Shown piece by piece: positions 1 to 7,744 of a DNA stretch of 17,947 nucleotides. The stretch spans positions 1 through 17,947 of the forward strand of contig JAJRST010000267.1 of NCBI GenBank assembly GCA_024278645.1, read 5' to 3'. This stretch comes from a bacterium (GTDB lineage: Bacteria > Zhuqueibacterota > Zhuqueibacteria > Residuimicrobiales > Krinioviventaceae). The notes under the pieces were generated by a model. The model made no database searches. It had not been told where the DNA came from and saw only the letters and a program-made list of their open reading frames with translations. The translations under genes were made by a program, and so were the position numbers. Every line of letters begins with the position of its first letter. Position 1 is the stretch's first letter.

Positions 1-102
1 ATTATGAAAGTGCACAACGGTCGCGTAAAGATTAAAAGCACAGTAGGACAGGGCAGCATTTTTTCGCTTGTCTTTCCCACAATCAATCATTCAGGAGCAT
101 AA
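1..102 (+). CDS. Sensor histidine kinase, C-terminal fragment
   Basis: The first 33 codons, open to the window edge and ending in TAA, read as the end of a HATPase_c domain. The stretch V-K-I-K-S-T-V-G-Q-G-S-I-F-S-L-V-F-P matches the G2-type ATP-lid end of histidine kinases (G-x-G-S-x-F-x-x-x-x-P). Only the last strand of the catalytic domain is visible, so sensor type, transmembrane segments and the phospho-acceptor histidine cannot be judged. The stop lies two bases before the ATG of the response regulator, and that gene's Shine-Dalgarno sequence (AGGAG, 93-97) sits inside this coding region. The two genes are therefore co-transcribed and probably translationally coupled, which makes this the cognate kinase of the next gene. 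Confidence 0.75.
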   Translation: MMKVHNGRVKIKSTVGQGSIFSLVFPTINHSGA

Positions 103-104
103 GC

Positions 105-791
105 ATGGAACGACTTCTCATCGTTGAAGATGAAATAGCCTTGGCCGAAGGTTTAAAGGACAATTTTGAAATCGAAGGCTATGAGGTGATAACCGCCCAT
201 GACGGCGAAGAAGGCTTGAACATGGCGCTTTCCGAAAAACCGGACATCATCATTCTCGATGTCATGATGCCCAAAATGTCCGGCTTTGACGTCTGCAAAA
301 AACTGCGCAGCGCCGGCGACCAAACGCCGATTATCATGCTCACCGCGCGTACTGAAGAGGTCGATCGCGTGCTCGGATTGGAGCTGGGCGCCGATGACTA
401 TGTGGCCAAACCCTTCTCCACACGCGAGCTCGTCGCCCGCGTCAAGGCCGTTCTGCGCAGACGTCCCGGCAAAAAATCAAAACAGGCCAAGATCGACGAT
501 ATCGGCAAAATCAAGGTGGATTTTGATCATTATATCGCATACGACCGGCAGAACAACCAGATTGATATGACTTTTAAAGAGTTCGAAATTTTGAAATTTT
601 TCATTCAGAATAAAGGCAGAACCGTCAGCCGCGACGAACTTTTAGACAAAGTCTGGGGCTATGAAATCTATCCGACCTCTCGAACAGTCGACAATCACAT
701 CGTCAAGCTTCGAAAAAAAATCGAGGAAGACCCGGAAAGCCCGAAACATATTCTGACCGTGTATGGCATTGGCTATAAATTTATTGAATAA
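105..791 (+). CDS. OmpR/PhoB-family response regulator
   Basis: A 228-residue two-component transcription factor. The receiver domain (about residues 1-120) has all expected residues: acidic pair E8/D9, phospho-acceptor D52 in L-D-V-M-M-P, T80 in L-T-A-R, and K102 in A-K-P-F. The C-terminal winged helix (about 130-228) carries the typical helix with S-R-T-V-D-N-H-I and the wing motif Y-G-I-G-Y-K-F. Length is normal for the family. The ATG has a good AGGAG seven bases upstream and follows the kinase stop by two bases. The neighbouring TolC-like and jelly-roll genes downstream on the same strand are plausible targets or operon partners, but no operator could be defined. The specific signal is unknown. 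Confidence 0.95.
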   Translation: MERLLIVEDEIALAEGLKDNFEIEGYEVITAHDGEEGLNMALSEKPDIIILDVMMPKMSGFDVCKKLRSAGDQTPIIMLTARTEEVDRVLGLELGADDYVAKPFSTRELVARVKAVLRRRPGKKSKQAKIDDIGKIKVDFDHYIAYDRQNNQIDMTFKEFEILKFFIQNKGRTVSRDELLDKVWGYEIYPTSRTVDNHIVKLRKKIEEDPESPKHILTVYGIGYKFIE

Positions 792-912
792 CCCGGCATA
801 ACGAAAAGACGCTATCGACATTCTTTTACATTTGTTAACAACGCCGTGACACAATCGATCTTTGAAATTCTATCTTTATATGTATTTTACTATTTCTGCA
901 GGAGAAAGGTTA

Positions 913-2421
913 ATGGCATTACGAGGAAAATCTCCTACTTTATTATATATTCTCTTTGTTTTGATTGTATATCCATATTTTCCCGCCCAATCCGGCGACA
1001 AGATTGACCTGACGCTGGAAACAGCCGTAAACATTGCCATGCAGAACAGCTACAGAATCAAGCAGCTCAAACTTGGCATCGAGCGTTCGCGACAGTGGTT
1101 AAAGGCGGAGCGCGCCGGCCTCAAATCAAGAGTTTATATGAACATAAAGACGCCGGACTTTCGAGCCATATCGGACTATAAATGGGATTCGGTGCTGGGC
1201 AAGGATGTCATTGTTCGTCAAAACACCCAGATGTGGTGGATGAATCTCTCCGTCCGGCAGCCGGTCATCTTGCTCGGCTATCCAACGAACGGCTACCTCT
1301 CCCTCAATAATAACATCTATCGATACGACCAGCTTAACGGCGGCCAGTGGGACCCCAGCTTTTACAACCGCTACTTTTTAAAATTTGAGCAGCCGTTCTT
1401 TCAACCAAACCGTTTAAAGAATGATTTGCAAAAAGCAGAACTGCGCCTGGAACAGAATGAGCTGCAATTCCTCGACGACCAGGTGCAGATGATCGAGGAT
1501 ATTGCCGACGACTATTACCAGTTGTTCAGCTATGCCTACAATGACATCATTTCCGAGCGCTATGTAAAGAACCTGGAAAGATTGAGCAAAGTCGCCGGCT
1601 GCGAGATGCAGGAAAACGGCTCCAAAACAATTGATTGCATCCAGATACAGGTGGAGATCACCAACGCGCGGGAAAAAAAGGCGCAAAACCTCAGCGATTT
1701 TCGTCTGCAAGCGACGCGTATGAAACAACGTCTGCGCTTGAATCCGAATGACTCGCTGGATGTAAAGCCCGTCATCCGAATTACACCGATCCATGTCGAC
1801 CTTGACGAAGCGCTAAAATACGCCTACACCTTGCGGCCGAGGATTCGTTTGTTGGAGATTAATAAAAAGCAGCGTGAGATAGACCTCACCAACGTGAAAG
1901 GCTGGAACGCCTTTCGCATGAACGTCGAAATGACATACGGCCTGGAAAAGCAAGATAAGAATTACAAAGACCTGTGGCGGGAATACGACAACAGCTACTC
2001 GATGACGATAAATGCTTATATTCCAATATGGGATTGGGGGCAGAGAAAAGCACGCATCGAGGCGCAAAAAATAACCATTCGCAAGACTGAACTCTATGTG
2101 GAAGAAACGCGAAACCGCATCAAATCGGAAATACAAAACGCGGTTACGAATCTGGAAGAATACCAGCAGCGGGCTCTCAGCATGAGTGAAAACATGCAGA
2201 TGGCCGAGGAAATTACAAACCTGAGCATGACCCGTTATGAAAACGGGGAAATTTCGTTGCAAGACTTGCTGCAAACCATAAATCGCCAAAAAGAGACGGA
2301 AGAAAACTTTTTAGAGTCCTACCTGGGATATCGCAAATCCTTGCTGGGCCTGACGGTTGATACTTTTTACGATTACGAAAATGACATCCAATTACTGGAA
2401 AAATTTCGATCCAGCAGTTAG
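913..2421 (+). CDS. TolC-family outer membrane protein
   Basis: Outer membrane efflux/secretion channel of the TolC (OEP) family, 502 residues from the chosen ATG. That ATG follows a strong GGAGAAAGG (901-909) and gives a clean signal peptide: a positive start, a hydrophobic run rich in L/I/V, then P-A-Q-S. An upstream in-frame TTG at 862 would add 17 residues with no ribosome site. The mature protein begins D-L-T-L-E-T-A-V-N-I-A, the usual opening of a TolC helix, and has long amphipathic helices in two halves (about 30-260 and 300-480), with a late G-E-I-S-L-Q-D-L-L-Q motif. No periplasmic adaptor or inner-membrane pump gene is adjacent, so the partner is elsewhere. It lies 121 bases after the response regulator. 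The transported substrate cannot be named. Confidence 0.88.
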   Translation: MALRGKSPTLLYILFVLIVYPYFPAQSGDKIDLTLETAVNIAMQNSYRIKQLKLGIERSRQWLKAERAGLKSRVYMNIKTPDFRAISDYKWDSVLGKDVIVRQNTQMWWMNLSVRQPVILLGYPTNGYLSLNNNIYRYDQLNGGQWDPSFYNRYFLKFEQPFFQPNRLKNDLQKAELRLEQNELQFLDDQVQMIEDIADDYYQLFSYAYNDIISERYVKNLERLSKVAGCEMQENGSKTIDCIQIQVEITNAREKKAQNLSDFRLQATRMKQRLRLNPNDSLDVKPVIRITPIHVDLDEALKYAYTLRPRIRLLEINKKQREIDLTNVKGWNAFRMNVEMTYGLEKQDKNYKDLWREYDNSYSMTINAYIPIWDWGQRKARIEAQKITIRKTELYVEETRNRIKSEIQNAVTNLEEYQQRALSMSENMQMAEEITNLSMTRYENGEISLQDLLQTINRQKETEENFLESYLGYRKSLLGLTVDTFYDYENDIQLLEKFRSSS

Positions 2422-2481
2422 ATCGTCGAATCTATTGGAAATTTGTTGCACGCTATTGCACAATAAACGTTGAGGATATAT

Positions 2482-3480
2482 TTGACCTCTCTGCGCTATA
2501 TGGCCATGCTGTTCATGTTTGCGATGCCGGCGTGTGCTCTCAATCTAAACAAGGAAATTGACCTCGGCGGCGAATGGCTCTTTGAAATCGGCGACAACCT
2601 TGACTATGCCAGCCCCGACTATAATGACAACAAATGGGAAAAGATCAACGTCCCCGGCGCCTGGGAGAATGAAGGCTTTCCGGGATATGACGGCTACGGC
2701 TGGTACAGAATCTCTTTTATCGTTCCGCGAGAGCTCTCCAACAAAGTGCTGTATCTCAAGCTGGGGCAGATTGACGATGTCGACCGCGTCTATTTCAACG
2801 GCCGCTTTATCGGCGGCAAGGGGGACTTTCCCCCCAACTACCAAACCGCCTATGACATCTATCGAGTGTACGAGCTGCCGTCCAACTTTGTCAGTTTCGG
2901 CAAAAAAAACGTGCTCGCCGTTCGCGTGTACGACAACCAGGGAAGCGGCGGCATCATTCATGGCAAAACAGGCATATACTCGCGCGAGGACGTCATCGAC
3001 CTGCAGATCGATTTGAGCGGCCTGTGGCGCTTTAAAACAGGCGACAAACCGGAATGGGCCGGAACCGATATCGACGACTCGCGCTGGCATCCAATGCCGG
3101 TGCCGGGAAACTGGGAACAGCATAATTTCCCTCGCTACGACGGCTTTGCCTGGTATCGCAAGTCGGTTAAAATCTCGAAATCCATTGCAAAAAAAAAGCT
3201 GATATTGCTTCTCGGCAGAATAAACGATATCGACCAGGTCTTCTTTAACGGCGTCGAGATTGGTCATACCGGCGACTTTCCGGTCGATGAAAAGAACTTT
3301 CACAGCCACAAAGACGAAGAAAGAGCCTACTTTATCCCCCCCTATTTAATTCGCCCAAATGAAAACAACATCATCGCCGTTCGGGTTTACGATGTTGGCA
3401 AAAACGGCGGCATCTACTCGGGATATGTCGGCATAGCCTCGCGAAGCGATTATTTAAAGTATTCGAAAAAGAAAAAATGA
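2482..3480 (+). CDS. Exported protein with two tandem GH2-type jelly-roll (galactose-binding-like) domains
   Basis: About 332 residues, made almost entirely of two copies of a beta-sandwich of the glycoside hydrolase family 2 N-terminal type. The copies start near residues 26 and 176 (period about 150). Shared landmarks are I-D-L-x-G-x-W-x-F, W-x-x-x-x-V-P-G-x-W-E, F-P-x-Y-D-G-x-x-W-Y-R, L-G-x-I-x-D-x-D-x-V-x-F-N-G, G-D-F-P and A-V-R-V-Y-D. In GH2 enzymes this fold packs against a TIM barrel; here there is no barrel, so no catalysis is expected. The N-terminus is hydrophobic and ends P-A-C-A, giving a signal peptide or a weak lipobox. I chose TTG 2482 because GAGGA (2472-2476) lies five bases upstream; TTG 2470 and ATG 2500 are alternatives. 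It lies 60 bases after the TolC-like gene. Sugar binding is inferred from fold only. Confidence 0.8.
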   Translation: MTSLRYMAMLFMFAMPACALNLNKEIDLGGEWLFEIGDNLDYASPDYNDNKWEKINVPGAWENEGFPGYDGYGWYRISFIVPRELSNKVLYLKLGQIDDVDRVYFNGRFIGGKGDFPPNYQTAYDIYRVYELPSNFVSFGKKNVLAVRVYDNQGSGGIIHGKTGIYSREDVIDLQIDLSGLWRFKTGDKPEWAGTDIDDSRWHPMPVPGNWEQHNFPRYDGFAWYRKSVKISKSIAKKKLILLLGRINDIDQVFFNGVEIGHTGDFPVDEKNFHSHKDEERAYFIPPYLIRPNENNIIAVRVYDVGKNGGIYSGYVGIASRSDYLKYSKKKK

Positions 3481-3756
3481 TCGCCGCTGTTTTGGCATTG
3501 TTTCCCCCCGCCCCACTTCCTTTTTTGCACCTGCGCGGGACAGCCGTTATTTGCGCTCGCCTGCTTTTTCATTCCCATGTTATTGCCTGAAATAATCATC
3601 CGACAACATAATGTTGTAATGGAGGCGAAAACAGTTTATTTATTGCTCGTTTTTTTCTATATTAAAAATTGGCGGCAAAACCGGCTGCATCGGCCTTGTG
3701 GAAACAATCGATTTCAAGCGGAGAAATGAAAACAACAATTTGGCCTGGAAATTGCA
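3481..3756. other. Intergenic region before the alarmone synthetase-like gene
   Basis: No convincing coding frame is seen. The left half is C-rich; the right half is AT-rich with a run of seven T at about 3652-3658. A short inverted repeat, ACAACA-TAA-TGTTGT, occupies 3603-3617 and could be an operator. CAATT (3736-3740) and AATTG (3750-3754) form a further inverted pair. The promoter of the 3772 gene should lie here, but I could not define its boxes with confidence, and no clear terminator follows the jelly-roll gene. Confidence 0.4.
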
Positions 3757-3771
3757 AATTGTAATACAATT
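3757..3771. promoter_or_regulatory. 15-base palindrome abutting a start codon
   Basis: AATTGTA-A-TACAATT is a perfect inverted repeat with seven-base arms around one central A. It ends at the base immediately before the ATG at 3772, exactly where a ribosome binding site would be expected; no Shine-Dalgarno sequence is present. It could be a DNA operator for autoregulation. As RNA the arms are AU-rich with almost no loop, so a stable hairpin is less likely. The role is inferred only from position and symmetry. Confidence 0.4.
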
Positions 3772-4506
3772 ATGAATATTGCAACGGCACACAACAACCA
3801 CATCGATGAAATTCCATCGCGGACAAAAACAAAAGCCATCTATGATCGTTGTCGTCCGCAGTATGAAATGGCGCAAGCTAAAGTGAGCAGAAAAATACGC
3901 AAGCTGCTCATTGATCACGGCATCAATGCCTTGGTTCGAATTCGGATAAAAACATTTGACAGCTATTTTAACAAAGTGCTGCGATTTTATAACGAAGGAC
4001 GACGGGACAACCTGGTCATAAACGACCTGATAGGCATTCGCATCATCTGCTCTTTTCTTGGCGACCTTGACGCCGTCAAGCAAATACTCGTGCAAAATTT
4101 CAAAGTCCTGGAAGTGGAGGCCAAAAGCTCGCAGTTTTCGTTCAAGGAATTTGGCTACGACGCCATCCACGTGCAAATCCTGCTGCCGAACGGATTGATC
4201 ACCACGAGAATCCCTTACGCCGACTTGTCGTGCGAAGTTCAGCTTCGAACAAAACTGCAGGATGCCTGGGCCGAAGTCGAGCACGAGATTATTTACAAAA
4301 CCGACAAGTCGCCGCTGAACGCTCAACTCAAGCGCAAGCTCGCTTCATTAAACGCGAGTCTCACTCTTTCGGACATCATTTTCCAGGAAATCCGCGAGCA
4401 GCAGCAGGATCGAATGCAGCGAGCGAAAAAGCTGCGCCAGAGCATCCAGGATAAAATCGAAGAGATCGAGGACATCCAGTATGTTCAGGAGATCCCGGAG
4501 ATCTAA
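3772..4506 (+). CDS. RelA/SpoT-domain small alarmone synthetase-like protein
   Basis: A 244-residue protein with a (p)ppGpp-synthetase fold and no hydrolase, TGS or ACT domain, as in small alarmone synthetases. Visible family residues: R58-x-K60 and S64 in the G-loop region, D85-L-I-G-I-R90 (metal-binding aspartate), G128-Y129-x-x-x-H133, E155-V-Q-L-R159-T160 (second catalytic acid) and W166-A-x-x-E-H171. The C-terminal third (about 180-244) is long charged helices. The known reaction of the family is pyrophosphate transfer from ATP to GDP/GTP; some members are toxins (toxSAS) that modify tRNA instead, and the sequence alone does not separate these. ATG 3772 is the first usable start; no Shine-Dalgarno precedes it. 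After TAA 4504-4506 the same frame stays open into the TPR protein, so this may be one split gene. Confidence 0.82.
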   Translation: MNIATAHNNHIDEIPSRTKTKAIYDRCRPQYEMAQAKVSRKIRKLLIDHGINALVRIRIKTFDSYFNKVLRFYNEGRRDNLVINDLIGIRIICSFLGDLDAVKQILVQNFKVLEVEAKSSQFSFKEFGYDAIHVQILLPNGLITTRIPYADLSCEVQLRTKLQDAWAEVEHEIIYKTDKSPLNAQLKRKLASLNASLTLSDIIFQEIREQQQDRMQRAKKLRQSIQDKIEEIEDIQYVQEIPEI

Positions 4507-4554
4507 GACGAAAAGGCGGCGCTCTCCACGCCGGTGGAGGTCTCCAACGGCGCC

Positions 4555-5019
4555 ATGGACAAACTGCTCTTCAAAGCCCTGGACGCTCACAGTCGCCAGG
4601 ATTACGACAAGGCGTTGGAACTGTACACAAAAATCCTGGCCGTAAACCAGGACGACAAGGTGAACTCGGTCATTTCCAATCACCGCGGCATGGTCTACTT
4701 TGTACTCTCCAATTATGAAAAGGCCATCAAGGATTTTACCAGGGCGATTCAAACCAATCCGAACAACTTCCGCGCCTATAACAACCGCGGTTTGGCCTAC
4801 CGCATGTTAAAAAGATACGATCGCGCCATTGAAGACTTTGAGCGCTCCATTGAAATACATCCCATGCAAACGGACGCCTACTATGGCCGGGCGCAGGTTT
4901 TCTACGAGCTGGAAAATTATCCCAAAGCGTTGCAGGATTGCGACAAGGCGCTGAATATAGAGCCGGATTTCAAGCCAGCCTCACGGTTCAAACAAATTAT
5001 TAAAGCACGACTCTTTTAA
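4555..5019 (+). CDS. Tetratricopeptide repeat (TPR) protein
   Basis: About 154 residues consisting of roughly four TPR units, each with the usual small/aromatic pattern, for example A-Y-N-N-R-G-L-A-Y and Y-x-x-A-I-x-D-F-x-x-A/S-I-x-x-x-P. No signal peptide is present, so it is cytoplasmic. TPRs bind proteins or peptides. The start is uncertain: GGAGG (4536-4540) is 14 bases from ATG 4555, which is too far, and an in-frame GTG at 4534 has no better site. The frame is continuous with the upstream RelA/SpoT-like gene through one TAA and nine intervening codons up to that GTG. It could therefore be the C-terminal part of a synthetase-TPR fusion broken by a nonsense codon, or be made by coupled translation. 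It ends 21 bases before the STE24-like gene. Confidence 0.8.
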   Translation: MDKLLFKALDAHSRQDYDKALELYTKILAVNQDDKVNSVISNHRGMVYFVLSNYEKAIKDFTRAIQTNPNNFRAYNNRGLAYRMLKRYDRAIEDFERSIEIHPMQTDAYYGRAQVFYELENYPKALQDCDKALNIEPDFKPASRFKQIIKARLF

Positions 5020-5040
5020 AACCACGGAAAAGGCGCCTGT

Positions 5041-6285
5041 ATGAACATTTACGCGATCGTCATCCTCGTCACGCTCTTGCTCGAATTCATCCTTTCACAA
5101 ATCGCCGATATCCTCAATTTACGCAACCTGTCTGATGACGTGCCCGATGAGTTCAAGGACGTTTTTGACGACGAAAAATATTTAAAATCCCAAAAATATC
5201 TGCGAACCAACACAAAATTCGGCTTTATCATACAAATATTCGACCTCGTCGTTTTGCTGGCGTTCTGGTTCGGCGGCGGTTTTAATGCGCTCGACCAGTT
5301 GGTTCGCTCCTGGCATTTATCCCCTATCTGGAGCGGCGTCTTTTACATCGGCATTCTGTCAATGGCAAAAACGATCCTCTCGCTTCCCTTTTCAGTCTAT
5401 TCGACCTTTGTCATTGAAGAAAAGTTTGGCTTTAACAAGACGACGCCGAGCACCTTTATCCTGGATCGTCTCAAGGCGCTCGGCCTGTCTATCGTCATCG
5501 GCGTTCCTCTTTTGGCGTTAATCCTGGGCATCTTTGAATACCTGGGCGCGTCGGCCTGGCTGTACGGCTGGGGGGCGACGACGGCGATCTCCCTGGCGAT
5601 CAGCTACATCGCCCCGACGTGGATATTGCCGCTGTTCAACAAATTCGAGCCGCTGGAGGACGGCGAACTCAAGCGAAGCATTATGGACTATGCCAAATCC
5701 GTGAACTATCCTCTCGCCGGCGTGTTTAAAATGGACGGCTCGAAACGCTCGTCAAAATCGAACGCCTTTTTTACCGGATTCGGCAAAAACAAGAGGATCG
5801 CCCTTTACGATACGCTTATCGAGCAGTTGAGCGTCAAAGAGATGGTCGCCGTGCTGGCGCACGAGATCGGCCATTATAAAAAACGGCACATTTTGCAGGG
5901 CCTGATCCTCGGCATTCTGCAAGCCGGGGTCATGTTTTACCTGCTCAACATCTTTCTCACCCACAAGGGCCTGTACGACGCCTTTTTCATGCAGCAGACC
6001 TCGGTCTATGCCGGGCTGCTGTTTTTCGGCATGTTGTACAGCCCCGTCGAACTGCTGCTGTCCATGGGCATGAACATCATGGCGCGGCGGCACGAATTTC
6101 AGGCCGACCGCTTTTCCTGCGAAACCACAGGAGAGCCGGAAGCCATGATCAACGCGCTGAAAAAGCTGACCGTGCACAACCTGATGAACCTGACGCCGCA
6201 TCCGTTTTATGTGTTTCTCAATTATTCTCACCCGCCGGTGCTGCTAAGGATAAGAGAAATGCGAAAATTGGAAAAAAGCCGCTAG
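5041..6285 (+). CDS. M48 family membrane metalloprotease, STE24/CAAX prenyl protease 1-like
   Basis: A 414-residue multi-pass membrane zinc protease. The zinc site H274-E275-I-G-H278 is complete, with the third ligand E352 in H-E-F-Q-A-D and the conserved D356. About seven hydrophobic segments are visible (near 3-24, 62-84, 97-117, 150-170, 172-194, 284-305 and 315-345), matching the STE24 layout in which the metal site lies between late helices. Length fits the family. Bacteria lack the usual CAAX prenylation substrates, so the role is probably membrane protein quality control (known for related M48 enzymes; inferred here). The ATG has AAAAGG seven bases upstream and lies 21 bases after the TPR gene, which suggests one operon with the alarmone synthetase-like gene. 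Confidence 0.92.
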   Translation: MNIYAIVILVTLLLEFILSQIADILNLRNLSDDVPDEFKDVFDDEKYLKSQKYLRTNTKFGFIIQIFDLVVLLAFWFGGGFNALDQLVRSWHLSPIWSGVFYIGILSMAKTILSLPFSVYSTFVIEEKFGFNKTTPSTFILDRLKALGLSIVIGVPLLALILGIFEYLGASAWLYGWGATTAISLAISYIAPTWILPLFNKFEPLEDGELKRSIMDYAKSVNYPLAGVFKMDGSKRSSKSNAFFTGFGKNKRIALYDTLIEQLSVKEMVAVLAHEIGHYKKRHILQGLILGILQAGVMFYLLNIFLTHKGLYDAFFMQQTSVYAGLLFFGMLYSPVELLLSMGMNIMARRHEFQADRFSCETTGEPEAMINALKKLTVHNLMNLTPHPFYVFLNYSHPPVLLRIREMRKLEKSR

Positions 6286-6394
6286 TCAAAACGAGTCGGC
6301 GTTCAAAAGTTCGTTTGTTGAAATTTATAAAAAGGGGGAACGAGATAAACTATCATGTCAATAAAAAATCGAGCCGCTGGAACCGTCTCCGAAC

Positions 6395-6430
6395 CGCATT
6401 TCTCCCATAATGCGTTCAGGCGTTTTCTTT
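6395..6430 (+). terminator. Possible terminator of the STE24-like gene
   Basis: CGCATT (6395-6400) pairs with AATGCG (6409-6414) around an eight-base loop, and a T-rich stretch follows from about 6424. It lies between two convergent genes and overlaps the stop codon of the - strand gene. The stem is only six pairs and the T tract is nine bases away, so this is a weak call. Confidence 0.3.
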
Positions 6431-7507
6431 CAACTTTTTCACAGTATTGAAAAAAGTCAGAATATTCTCCACCGGCGTATCATCCTGGATATTGTGCGCC
6501 GGCGCAATGATATAGCCGCCTCCCCGGCCAAGAATTCGTGCAATTCGCATCACTTCCTTTTCAATGACCGGCGGTGTTTCATGCGGCAGGAGATGTTGAA
6601 TATCAATGCCGCCGAAAAAGACCAGGTCTTTGCCAAACATCTTTTTCAGGTTGCCCGCTTCCATATCTTTGGCCATGGGCTGGATCGGATTCAAAACATC
6701 CAGGCCAATTTCAACAAAGTCCGCAATGATCGGCAGAATGGAGCCGCAGCTATGCCAGGCAATTTTAACGTCAGGGTTGACTTTTCGGAACTCATCGAAC
6801 ATATATTTTATACGCGGCTTGAAAATTTTGCGCCACATGACAGGCGAAATGAGCATACTTTGCTGCGTGCCGAAATCATCCCCCGCCCAAATAATGTCCG
6901 CTCCGATCTCGATGAGCCTTTTGCCGATGGCAAGGTTGATTTCCAGAATCGCGTCGAACAACTCATTCACATACTCTTCGCCCATGGTCATATCTAACAA
7001 TAGCTTGTCCAGCCCGACTAGGTACCAAGCAGTTTCGAAAAATGAAGTCTCGAGATCGGCCACGATGGCATAGTCCCCGGCGTATTTCTCATAAATTGCC
7101 TCGGCGGCATCAAACCGTCCTTTAGCAAAAGGATCGGGAAAAGAATAATCGTAAATATCCTTTGTTGTTTTTGCACAGGAAAGGGGAAACTCGGCGAATT
7201 CGTAATACAGCCCGGCGTCTACGAACTTCATACCCCATTCATTCAAGAGCAAACCTGTTTGCAGGGTGCGTGTGGGAAACCTTTTTGGCGCGCAAGCCGC
7301 AATGCCCACGCAATCATTTCCCAGCGTGGTGAGCAGGCGCGGATGGGATATTCGCGTCGAAAGCATGGAGTCATACGGGGGCTCGTATTCGATCCCCAAC
7401 GCTTCCGATAGTTTTTGAGCGGCCTGGGGTGTGAGGGTTGCGAAAATTGGCGGTCTGTCCGGTTGTATAAAGTTTATGGCTTTTAGAACGCGTTCTCTCG
7501 AGGTCAT
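6416..7507 (-). CDS. Uroporphyrinogen decarboxylase-family (methylcobamide methyltransferase-like) protein
   Basis: A 363-residue TIM-barrel protein of the URO-D superfamily that includes MtaA/CmuA-type methyltransferases. It opens M-T-S-R-E-R-V-L-K-A-I-N-F, the usual start of this branch. It lacks the N-terminal arginine motif of haem-pathway HemE, so I do not call it HemE. The motif A-W-H252-S-C254-G resembles the H-x-C zinc ligands of methylcobamide:CoM methyltransferases; where MtaA has a third Cys, this protein has H338 (A-P-A-H-N-I-Q). G-G-I-D-I-Q-H and the final D-T-P-V-E-N-I fit the family. ATG 7507 is preceded by GGAGAAGGA; a TTG at 7564 is rejected. It lies 260 bases beyond the beta-helix gene and after a hairpin, so it is probably a separate transcript. 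The substrate is unknown; methyl transfer in catabolism of methoxylated compounds is a guess. Confidence 0.82.
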   Translation of the reverse strand: MTSRERVLKAINFIQPDRPPIFATLTPQAAQKLSEALGIEYEPPYDSMLSTRISHPRLLTTLGNDCVGIAACAPKRFPTRTLQTGLLLNEWGMKFVDAGLYYEFAEFPLSCAKTTKDIYDYSFPDPFAKGRFDAAEAIYEKYAGDYAIVADLETSFFETAWYLVGLDKLLLDMTMGEEYVNELFDAILEINLAIGKRLIEIGADIIWAGDDFGTQQSMLISPVMWRKIFKPRIKYMFDEFRKVNPDVKIAWHSCGSILPIIADFVEIGLDVLNPIQPMAKDMEAGNLKKMFGKDLVFFGGIDIQHLLPHETPPVIEKEVMRIARILGRGGGYIIAPAHNIQDDTPVENILTFFNTVKKLKENA

Positions 7508-7710
7508 TCCTTCTCCATTTTTTAGCCTGAAAGATTCATCCGCCTCCAAGTCGCAAAGACTCAAAGCTAATAAAAACTATAAGAGATAGTGAAGTTATAA
7601 ATTCGTTTTCATAAAAGTCGGACGCATCGCCGGTTTGCCGGCGCCAGCCATTTGTGCAGTATCAGGCCGCACATAATGCTTAATATGATCGTAAAAGTGA
7701 TATCGATAAA
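7508..7710. other. Intergenic region with a possible membrane-protein relic
   Basis: No complete gene is seen. On the - strand, one frame from about 7750 down to about 7610 has no start codon but reads as one hydrophobic segment (F-I-D-I-T-F-T-I-I-L-S-I-M-C-G-L) followed by basic residues and a stop. It might be the end of a decayed transporter, or chance. The AT-rich part at about 7560-7620 is the likely site of the promoter for the gene starting at 7507. Confidence 0.3.
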
Positions 7711-7744
7711 CCTCTGCGGGCGCCGGATTTCCGCACCCGCAGGG
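7711..7744 (-). terminator. Hairpin terminator after the beta-helix gene
   Basis: CTGCGGG (7714-7720) and CCCGCAG (7736-7742) form a perfect seven-pair GC stem. An inner CGG/CCG pair and outer CC/GG pairs (one T bulge) extend it. It starts 24 bases beyond the stop codon of the - strand gene ending at 7768. On the - strand the tract that follows is short (GGTTTATC); on the + strand TTTT follows. It is best read as the end of the receptor/beta-helix operon. Confidence 0.6.

Noticed and set aside
862..912. Upstream TTG start for the TolC-like gene
   Set aside because: It would bury the signal peptide behind 17 extra residues, and the strong GGAGAAAGG points to ATG 913.
2443..2463. Small inverted repeat (TTGTTGCA/TGCACAA) between the TolC-like and jelly-roll genes
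   Set aside because: Seven pairs with a bulge, no T tract and AT-rich; not strong enough to call a terminator or operator.
2545..3309. - strand frame of 254 codons opposite the jelly-roll gene
   Set aside because: The + strand frame has two matching internal repeats and an export signal; the antisense frame has neither.
7508..7564. Upstream TTG start for the URO-D-like gene
   Set aside because: GGAGAAGGA directly precedes ATG 7507 and the family normally begins with that M-T-S-R-E-R-V-L segment.
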